From: Deltaproteobacteria bacterium
GTDB lineage: Bacteria > Desulfobacterota > G020345765
Assembly: GCA_030616835.1 (NCBI GenBank)
Contig: JAUWWP010000062.1
Span: 1-10,180 of the forward strand
Length of the DNA stretch: 10,180 nt
Direction: 5' to 3'
Below are positions 6,158 through 10,180 of the stretch, piece by piece. Position 1 is the first letter of the stretch. Each line of letters opens with the position of its first letter. Position numbers and translations under genes: made by a program. The notes under the pieces are model-generated. The model had not been told where the DNA came from, searched no databases, and worked only from the letters and a program-made list of their open reading frames with translations.

Positions 6158-6847
6158 ATGACTACTAAAAGGATTCTATTAGTAGATGATACTAATCTGT
6201 TTTTGCAGATGGAAAAGGGCTTTTTAGAAAGGTCTGGGTGCCAAGTGTTTACTGCCAAATCTGGCACCGAGGGTTTAAAGAAAATTTACTCAGAAGTTCC
6301 TGACTTAGTTCTCCTGGATCTTGAAATGCCGGATATGAACGGAGACAAAGTTTGCGAATTAGTAAAAAAAGACGAGAGGTTCAAAAAGATCCCGATAGTG
6401 ATGTTGTCAAGTAGGAGTGATAAAGAAGCTATCGAGAAGTGTCAGAAGGCAGGTTGTGACAATTATTTAACCAAACCAATAAATCAAAAGGAGCTGCTGG
6501 ACGAGACTGCAAGAATTCTAAAGATCCCTCAAAGAAAGGATCTCAGAATCTCAGTGCAAATGAAGGTTGAAGGTGTATCGGGAGCGGACGCTTTTTACGG
6601 AGCGTCCGAAAATATTAGTAGAGGGGGAATGCTGATCAAATCAGAAACACCTCTGGAAAAGGGATCGGTGATTAATATTAAGTTTCATTTTCCCGGCCAA
6701 CAATATCATATAGAAGCAGAGGGGAAGGTCGTCAGAATTGACGAAGAGAGTTTTGAACCCGAATACGGATTAGGAATAGCCTTTCAAGACCTGAATTTAA
6801 TTGCTAAGGAAATGATTGGAGATTTTGTTACGAAAAAAAAAGGATAG
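6158..6847 (+). CDS. Response regulator with N-terminal receiver and C-terminal PilZ domain
   Basis: A 229-residue two-domain signalling protein. The receiver domain (about 4-121) has the complete phosphorylation site: acidic pair D10/D11, phospho-acceptor D54 (LLDLEMPDMNG), S84 and the conserved K106 in LTKP. The PilZ domain (about 124-225) has RxxxR at R126-R130 (RKDLR) and N/DxSxxG at N142-S144-G147 (NISRGG), so c-di-GMP binding is expected. The protein would combine a histidine kinase signal with c-di-GMP, without a DNA-binding output, and so probably acts through protein contacts. No histidine kinase gene is adjacent. The ribosome binding site GAGGGG sits four bases before ATG. It stands alone, with an AT-rich hairpin at its 3' side and a dispersed repeat upstream. 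Its PilZ domain is related in design to the protein at 3879-4235. Confidence 0.93.
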   Translation: MTTKRILLVDDTNLFLQMEKGFLERSGCQVFTAKSGTEGLKKIYSEVPDLVLLDLEMPDMNGDKVCELVKKDERFKKIPIVMLSSRSDKEAIEKCQKAGCDNYLTKPINQKELLDETARILKIPQRKDLRISVQMKVEGVSGADAFYGASENISRGGMLIKSETPLEKGSVINIKFHFPGQQYHIEAEGKVVRIDEESFEPEYGLGIAFQDLNLIAKEMIGDFVTKKKG

Positions 6848-6881
6848 ATAAACCAACTTGAATTTAAAAGTGAGTAAAAAT

Positions 6882-6901
6882 TAAACTTAAAGTTTATTTT
6901 T
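6882..6901 (+). terminator. Weak AT-rich terminator after the response regulator gene
   Basis: TAAAC (6882-6886) and GTTTA (6892-6896) form a short hairpin followed by five T residues (6897-6901). The position, 35 bases after the stop codon, is right; the stem is weak. Confidence 0.4.
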
Positions 6902-6944
6902 CCCCCTATTCACCAATTCTCTACTTCCGATTTACAATTCCCGA

Positions 6945-6976
6945 TTTAAAACTTGGAGTCAGGCCTCCAATTTAAA
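6945..6976. repeat. Twelve-bp hairpin with a two-base bulge
   Basis: TTTAAA (6945-6950), bulge AC, TTGGAG (6953-6958), loop TCAGGC, CTCCAA (6965-6970), TTTAAA (6971-6976). All 12 pairs match. No T run follows, so it is not an obvious terminator. Confidence 0.55.
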
Positions 6977-7023
6977 CTTAGTGCTTCCCTTGCAATTAAT
7001 CAACATCCCCCTCGTCAAAAAAC

Positions 7024-7043
7024 GGGCGCTGTCCCTATTTTCC
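7024..7043. repeat. Left arm of a 20-bp inverted repeat flanking the ATPase gene
   Basis: GGGCGCTGTCCCTATTTTCC is the exact reverse complement of 8567-8586. The GGGCGCTGTCCC part is itself an imperfect palindrome, as in REP-like elements. Similarity stops sharply at both ends. Confidence 0.85.
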
Positions 7044-7100
7044 TATTTTCCCCCTTTCCCTACTTGAGCTTTGGCATTTGGATTTAATTGCATTAAGATC

Positions 7101-7129
7101 TTGACATACAGTCTACTTTATAGTAGACT
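7101..7129 (+). promoter_or_regulatory. Promoter of the DUF234 ATPase gene
   Basis: A perfect TTGACA (7101-7106), a 17-base spacer and TAGACT (7124-7129, four of six bases). TATAGT at 7119 matches better but is too close to the -35. The spacer and -10 are covered by the palindromic repeats at 7110-7144, so occupancy of those sites would block transcription. Confidence 0.5.
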
Positions 7130-7144
7130 ACTTTATAGTAGACT
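7110..7144. promoter_or_regulatory. Palindromic operator-like array, two 17-bp repeats at 15-bp spacing
   Basis: AGTCTACT-TTAT-AGTAGACT (7110-7129) is a perfect 8-bp palindrome with a 4-base centre. The 17-bp unit CTACTTTATAGTAGACT occurs at 7113-7129 and again, overlapping by two bases, at 7128-7144. The array overlaps the predicted promoter and ends 23 bases before the ATPase start. A dimeric regulator is the natural reader. Its identity is unknown; the ATPase itself has a possible winged-helix region. Confidence 0.7.
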
Positions 7145-7167
7145 AATATTTAAAATGGGGAGCATTG

Positions 7168-8556
7168 ATGAAATTCATTGATCGGGAAAGAGAACTAAGT
7201 GCCTTAGAGAAATTTTGGAAGGGCAAAGAAGCTCAGCTGATCGTTATCTATGGGAAAAGGCGAATAGGCAAAACTGAGCTGATTAAACGATTCATCAAAG
7301 GAAAACCGCATATATATTCCCTTGCCCAGAGAATAAATGAATATGAGAATATAAAGTTGTTGAGTGAGGCAGTAGGGAACTTTTTTGATGAGGAAATCTT
7401 GATGAGGAAAGGTTTTGAAAACTGGAGGTGGTTTTTTGAGTATTTAAAAAAACATGCGGGAAAGAGATTAATCCTGGTCATAGATGAATTTCCTTATCTT
7501 GCGGAGGCGAATAAAGGAGCTTCGTCTATTTTCCAGGCAGGGTGGGATGAATATTTAAGAGATATTCCTATCTTTTTAATCCTCTGTGGTTCAAGTATTA
7601 CTATGATGGAAGAGAAGGTTCTTTCCTATAAAGCACCGCTTTACGGGAGAAGAACGGGTCAGATTTTTCTAAAGCCTTTCTCTTTCTCGATAGCCAGGAA
7701 ATTTTACCCTCGCCTTCCTTTTGAAAGTTGTTTGGAATTTTATTCCATCGCCGGCGGCAACCCCAGTTATTTAAAAAGATTTAACCCGAAACTTTCCCTC
7801 GATGCGAATATTAAAGAGAATATTCTCCAACCGGAAGCATTCCTGCACAACGAGGTTGAGTTTATTTTACGAGAAGAACTAAGAGAGCCGCGTAATTATT
7901 TTGCAATTCTAAAGTCCATTGCTTTGAGTAAAAATAAGGTTGGTGAAATAGTAAATGAAACTGGCTTAGAAAAGGGTATTTTACACAAGTATCTATTTAT
8001 TTTGGAGGATCTCCACGCAATTCAAAAGGAGATCCCGGTTACCGAAAGAAATCCGTTAAAGTCGAGAAAAGGCATTTATAAATTGCAGGACCAGTTCTTC
8101 AGATTCTGGTTCGGGTATATTCTACCCAATAAGGGGAATATTGAGGAGGGTAAGATTGATCATGTTTTGCGGAAGATAAAAAGAGATTTCAATTTACTGG
8201 TCGCTGAAAACTACGAACAGGTTGCAAGAGAATTGGTAAAAAGCTATGAAAGAGAATTCTTTCCAATTGGTAAGATTGGCAGATGGTGGGACAGGAATGA
8301 AGAGATAGATATTGTGGCATTTAATGAGGAGGACAATAAAGTCCTTTTTGGAGAAGTTAAATGGAGCAATAAGCCCGTGGGAGTGAATATTTATGAGGAT
8401 TTGAAGAGAAAGGCCCAGAGGGTAGAATTAGGTAAGGGGAAAAAGAGTGAATACTTTTGCCTTTTTTCAAAAGGAGGTTTTACAAAAGATATGCGACAAC
8501 TCGCTAAAAAAGAAAAGGTGATTCTTTTCCGTAAAGATAAATTAATCAGAATATGA
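7168..8556 (+). CDS. AAA+ ATPase of the archaeal-ATPase/DUF234 type with PD-(D/E)XK-like C-terminus
   Basis: A 462-residue protein with an N-terminal STAND-like AAA+ domain. Walker A is GKRRIGKT (29-36), Walker B LILVIDE (D106/E107), and a sensor-like strand ends CGSS (140-143). A helical/winged-helix region follows (about 244-280). The C-terminal domain contains D381, then E396-V-K398 (GEVKW). D-x(14)-E-x-K is the pattern of PD-(D/E)XK nucleases seen in DUF234-type proteins. The family is abundant in archaea and thermophilic bacteria; its biological role is not established as far as I know. The start is ATG 7168, with GGGGAG five bases upstream; TTG at 7165 would leave only two bases. The gene is monocistronic, preceded by an operator array, bounded by a perfect 20-bp inverted repeat and notably AT-rich (21 G/C of 60 at 7381-7440). 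These points suggest acquisition. Confidence 0.9.
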   Translation: MKFIDRERELSALEKFWKGKEAQLIVIYGKRRIGKTELIKRFIKGKPHIYSLAQRINEYENIKLLSEAVGNFFDEEILMRKGFENWRWFFEYLKKHAGKRLILVIDEFPYLAEANKGASSIFQAGWDEYLRDIPIFLILCGSSITMMEEKVLSYKAPLYGRRTGQIFLKPFSFSIARKFYPRLPFESCLEFYSIAGGNPSYLKRFNPKLSLDANIKENILQPEAFLHNEVEFILREELREPRNYFAILKSIALSKNKVGEIVNETGLEKGILHKYLFILEDLHAIQKEIPVTERNPLKSRKGIYKLQDQFFRFWFGYILPNKGNIEEGKIDHVLRKIKRDFNLLVAENYEQVARELVKSYEREFFPIGKIGRWWDRNEEIDIVAFNEEDNKVLFGEVKWSNKPVGVNIYEDLKRKAQRVELGKGKKSEYFCLFSKGGFTKDMRQLAKKEKVILFRKDKLIRI

Positions 8557-8566
8557 AAATATTCTC

Positions 8567-8586
8567 GGAAAATAGGGACAGCGCCC
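8567..8586. repeat. Right arm of the 20-bp inverted repeat flanking the ATPase gene
   Basis: GGAAAATAGGGACAGCGCCC begins 10 bases after the ATPase stop codon and is the exact reverse complement of 7024-7043. Together the arms bound a 1,563-bp segment holding only this gene and its promoter. Confidence 0.85.
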
Positions 8587-8593
8587 ATTAAAA

Positions 8594-8628
8594 GGGGATA
8601 TTAATGTTAAATTGTTAATTACATCCCC
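8594..8628. repeat. Imperfect hairpin downstream of the ATPase cassette
   Basis: GGGGAT (8594-8599) pairs with ATCCCC (8623-8628) and ATTAA (8600-8604) with TTAAT (8615-8619), with a three-base bulge and a 10-base loop. No T run follows. Its relation to either neighbour is unclear. Confidence 0.45.
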
Positions 8629-8686
8629 CACTTCCTCATGAAAGGAAACGGGGTAAGGGCTACACTTTACAAAAGGATTCGTCCTA

Positions 8687-8709
8687 CTTCGTTGTAAACA
8701 ACTACGAAG
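8687..8709. repeat. Bulged hairpin upstream of vapB
   Basis: CTTC (8687-8690) pairs with GAAG (8706-8709) and GTTGT (8691-8695) with ACAAC (8698-8702), with a TAC bulge and only AA in the loop. A two-base RNA loop is too tight, so a DNA cruciform or a protein site is as likely as an RNA structure. Confidence 0.3.
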
Positions 8710-8766
8710 GATAAAAGTGAAGAACAAGAAGAAGTGATATTTGATAGTTCGTTTAAATATAGGATA

Positions 8767-8786
8767 AATATTGCAGAGACAATATT
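8767..8786. promoter_or_regulatory. Possible VapB operator: inverted repeat AATATTG/CAATATT
   Basis: AATATTG (8767-8773) and CAATATT (8780-8786) are perfect 7-bp arms around CAGAGA, 51 bases before the vapB start. The right arm runs into TTGACC (8785-8790), a possible -35 with TAGTCT at a 17-base spacing as a weak -10. Alternatively TTGATA (8741) with GATAAA (8763) would place the palindrome at the transcription start. Either layout suits autorepression by the ribbon-helix-helix antitoxin. Confidence 0.5.
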
Positions 8787-8836
8787 GACCACAAAGGTTA
8801 TATATGTTAGTCTATGTGTAGAGGAGGTGTATAGAT

Positions 8837-9037
8837 ATGAGAACCAATATAGTTTTAGATGATGATTTAGTGAAGACTGCTTTCAAGTATTCAAAAGCCA
8901 GGACCAAAAAAGATCTCATTGACGAAGCGCTCAAGACATTTGTTGAGGAACACCGCAGACTGGATCTGAGGAAGTTGAGGGGCAAATTACAGTTAAAAGA
9001 TGGCTACAATTACAAAACTATGAGAAGGGGCAAATAG
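8837..9037 (+). CDS. vapB: VapB-type antitoxin, ribbon-helix-helix
   Basis: A 66-residue antitoxin partner of the PIN-domain toxin just downstream. The N-terminus (MRTNIVLDDDLVKTAF) has the beta strand and helix start of a ribbon-helix-helix DNA-binding domain. Helix 2 follows at about 23-38 (TKKDLIDEALKTFVEE). The C-terminus, LRKLRGK then a charged tail ending MRRGK, is typical of VapB proteins that insert into the VapC groove and inhibit it. The start is fixed by GAGGAGGTG eight bases upstream. vapC starts four bases after its stop codon, so the two are co-transcribed. Autoregulation is likely through the palindrome at 8767-8786; that is inference. Confidence 0.9.
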   Translation: MRTNIVLDDDLVKTAFKYSKARTKKDLIDEALKTFVEEHRRLDLRKLRGKLQLKDGYNYKTMRRGK

Positions 9038-9041
9038 CAAT

Positions 9042-9437
9042 ATGGTTCTGGTTGATACCTCAGTGATGATTGCATTTTTAAAGGGTATTGAAAATGCAGC
9101 AGTAGATAAGTTTTCTGCTCTTCTGGATTCAGGCATTCCCTTCGGTATCAATTCTGTCATCTATTTGGAAATTCTTCAAGGAGTTAGAAATGTAAGGGAA
9201 TTTAATACCGTAAAAAAGTATCTGGGGAACCAGCGGTTTTATGAGCTCAAGGATATCCGGAAATCTTATGAACTTGCGGCAATGATTTATTATAAATGCA
9301 GAAAAAAGGGGATTACTGTAAGCAGCACCATTGATTGCCTTATTGCCCAGACTGCCATTGAAAATAACCTTATCCTGCTACATGATGATAAGGATTATGA
9401 GAAAATAGCAAAGGTGGTAAAGTTAAAATTCTTTTGA
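9042..9437 (+). CDS. vapC: VapC-type PIN-domain ribonuclease toxin
   Basis: A 131-residue single PIN domain, the normal length for VapC toxins, which are Mg2+-dependent endoribonucleases that often cut tRNA or rRNA. The acidic active site is complete: D5 (VLVDTS), E43 (YLEILQG), D98 (STIDCLIA) and D116 with D118 near the C-terminus (LLHDDKDYE). The full set suggests an active toxin. The antitoxin gene is directly upstream, and a purine-rich AGAAGGGG inside its last codons can serve as ribosome binding site. No terminator is evident downstream; a repeat-rich spacer follows. The pair sits in the AT-rich accessory part of the window, as is common for these mobile modules. The target RNA cannot be predicted. 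Confidence 0.95.
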   Translation: MVLVDTSVMIAFLKGIENAAVDKFSALLDSGIPFGINSVIYLEILQGVRNVREFNTVKKYLGNQRFYELKDIRKSYELAAMIYYKCRKKGITVSSTIDCLIAQTAIENNLILLHDDKDYEKIAKVVKLKFF

Positions 9438-9493
9438 AGGTGACGGGGACGGTGTTCCATTAGTTCCATAACTAAAGAAGACAGAGGCTTAGC

Positions 9494-9516
9494 CCCGCAC
9501 TCTTGGAAGAATAAAA
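9494..9516. repeat. Dispersed 23-bp repeat, copy 2
   Basis: Matches 4501-4523 at 20 of 23 positions without gaps, sharing CCCGCACTCTTG and AGAAT. It lies in the spacer between vapC and the truncated ATPase and leads directly into a short open frame at 9516. Confidence 0.55.
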
Positions 9517-9599
9517 TGACATATGAAGATGCGATCCCAAATTCCCCCCAATTAACGAAACTAATTGCTGTTAAAATAGGAAAGGAAAAATATGCGTAA
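9516..9599 (+). CDS. Possible 27-residue peptide upstream of the truncated ATPase
   Basis: An open frame from ATG 9516 reads MTYEDAIPNSPQ..., ending in KIGKEKYA and TAA. A GGAAG six bases upstream could act as ribosome binding site. The composition is protein-like, and the frame stays open upstream back to 9444 without another usual start, so it could also be the tail of a decayed longer gene. The stop codon lies just inside a small stem (9592-9596/9611-9615) ahead of the ribosome binding site of the next gene, a layout that would permit translational coupling. I recognise no family. Confidence 0.3.
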   Translation: MTYEDAIPNSPQLTKLIAVKIGKEKYA

Positions 9600-9615
9600 A
9601 CAATAAAAAGCGCAT
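9592..9615 (+). other. Small stem before the ribosome binding site of the last ATPase gene
   Basis: ATGCG (9592-9596) and CGCAT (9611-9615) are perfect complements separated by 14 A/T-rich bases. The right arm ends two bases before AAGGAGG. With only 5 bp it may be chance. Confidence 0.3.
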
Positions 9616-9629
9616 AAGGAGGAAAACCC

Positions 9630-10058
9630 ATGGAAGAACAAGACCAGTTTAAGCATGTTCCCCGCATTGAGTATCTTACTGTAAAAAATTATCGTGCTCT
9701 TCACGACCTCCAATTAAAAAACATTACACCGTTAATGGTATTTTTAGGGCCTAACGGTAGTGGAAAGTCTACTATCTTCGATGTTTTTGCTTTCCTCTCC
9801 GAGTGCTTTTCTGCAGGTTTGCGAAAGGCCTGGGATAAGCGAGGGAGATTTAAGGAACTACGAAGCCGTGAGGCCGATGGAACAATTGAATTTGAGTTAA
9901 AATATCGCGAAAAGCCAGGAAATCCGATAATAACTTATCACTTGTCAATTGACGAAGGAAATAAGGGGCCTTACGTCGCCGAGGAATGGTTGCAGTGGCG
10001 GCGAAAGACCAGGGGCAAGCCATTCCGATTTCTTGATTTTAAAGAGGGGGCAGAATAG
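9630..10058 (+). CDS. Truncated AAA family ATPase (SMC/RecF-like), N-terminal fragment
   Basis: The first 142 residues of an ABC-type AAA ATPase of the AAA_21/AAA_15 kind, found in OLD-like, RecF-like and defence-associated ATPases. The N-terminal strand IEYLTVKNYRAL (14-25) and Walker A GPNGSGKST (40-48) are clear. FDVFAFLSECF and a beta-rich stretch (about 70-115) follow. The signature motif, Walker B and D-loop are missing; full proteins of this type usually run to about 350-450 residues. The gene has an excellent ribosome binding site (AAGGAGG seven bases before ATG). It ends where the dispersed 25-bp repeat begins: the last codon GAA and stop TAG (10053-10058) lie at the repeat's edge. 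The natural reading is disruption by insertion or deletion, leaving a product that could bind but probably not hydrolyse ATP. It is effectively a pseudogene. Confidence 0.8.
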   Translation: MEEQDQFKHVPRIEYLTVKNYRALHDLQLKNITPLMVFLGPNGSGKSTIFDVFAFLSECFSAGLRKAWDKRGRFKELRSREADGTIEFELKYREKPGNPIITYHLSIDEGNKGPYVAEEWLQWRRKTRGKPFRFLDFKEGAE

Positions 10059-10078
10059 GTAGGGGGTCAAATCTTTGA
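10054..10078. repeat. Dispersed 25-bp repeat, copy 2, truncating the ATPase gene
   Basis: Identical to 6085-6109 over all 25 bases. Here it continues into TATTGACAAAGG rather than ACCCC. Its third to fifth bases form the TAG that ends the ATPase frame. Confidence 0.85.
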
Positions 10079-10152
10079 TATTGACAAAGGAGTAAAAAGG
10101 GGAAAGTGGTCAGAGTCACTTGTATTGATGAGAAAAAGTCAAAATGTCAATA
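10079..10152. repeat. Inverted repeat TATTGACA/TGTCAATA at the window end
   Basis: TATTGACA (10079-10086) and TGTCAATA (10145-10152) are perfect 8-bp complements. They directly follow the 25-bp repeat and may belong to the end of a small element continuing past the window. No coding sequence is seen in 10059-10180. Confidence 0.4.
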
Positions 10153-10180
10153 ACATTCCCTACTTCCTTCTAAAAAAGTC

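Larger units (their letters stand above)
6848..7167. other. Gene-free region before the DUF234 ATPase
   Basis: No coding sequence is credible here. It contains a weak terminator (6882-6901), a large hairpin (6945-6976), one arm of a 20-bp inverted repeat (7024-7043) and the ATPase promoter with its palindromic operator array (7101-7144). CCGATTTA occurs twice at a 14-base spacing (6927 and 6941). Confidence 0.6.

Noticed and set aside
7110..7144. CRISPR array
   Set aside because: Only two overlapping 17-bp units without spacers; it fits an operator. No other regularly spaced repeats were seen.
7165..7167. TTG as start of the DUF234 ATPase
   Set aside because: It leaves only two bases to GGGGAG; ATG at 7168 has better spacing and gives the usual MKFIDRE-type N-terminus.
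8809..8814. AGTCTA half-site before vapB as a copy of the ATPase operator
   Set aside because: Only six bases match and no inverted partner is present.
9592..9606. Four-codon leader frame (Met-Arg-Lys-Gln-stop) before the last ATPase
   Set aside because: Too short to support; it overlaps the end of the 27-residue frame and is probably chance.
9395..9667. Minus-strand open frame across the vapC end and ATPase start
   Set aside because: It spans dispersed repeats and two oppositely oriented real genes, with no ribosome binding site or domain.

Overview
The window reads as a piece of a bacterial chromosome, probably from an uncultivated anaerobe of moderate G+C content. Genes have strong AAGGAGG-type ribosome binding sites, GTG and TTG starts are used, and the one tRNA carries an encoded CCA end. 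I cannot assign a phylum from the sequence alone.

Left part (1-4235, all minus strand): transcription runs leftward from a single-domain PilZ protein, past a hairpin repeat and tRNA-Arg(CCT), into a site-2-type membrane metalloprotease (M50). A very long methyl-accepting chemotaxis protein follows 39 bases later, and a terminator hairpin closes the window edge. The protease and chemoreceptor look like one transcription unit.

Middle (4236-6847, plus strand): a 416-base gene-free leader with a possible promoter and several inverted repeats precedes an orphan DRE-TIM aldolase-like enzyme. Next come a 65-residue protein with a CCHC zinc-type pattern and a receiver-PilZ response regulator. With the PilZ protein and chemoreceptor, the window thus has three signalling genes that suggest c-di-GMP-linked control of motility or surface behaviour.

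Right part (6848-10180, plus strand): an accessory region of clearly lower G+C. It holds a DUF234-type AAA+ ATPase with a C-terminal PD-(D/E)XK-like motif. That gene is flanked by a perfect 20-bp inverted repeat and preceded by a palindromic operator-like array overlapping a promoter. A VapBC toxin-antitoxin pair follows. Last is an SMC/RecF-like ATPase gene cut off after 142 codons, where a dispersed 25-bp repeat supplies the stop codon.

Several short dispersed repeats (3820-3870, 4501/9494, 6085/10054, 7024/8567, 10079/10145) suggest repeated visits by small non-coding or REP-like elements. I did not find a convincing, wholly new biological system. The best candidates for follow-up are the inverted-repeat-bounded ATPase cassette with its operator array, and the repeat that truncates the last ATPase.
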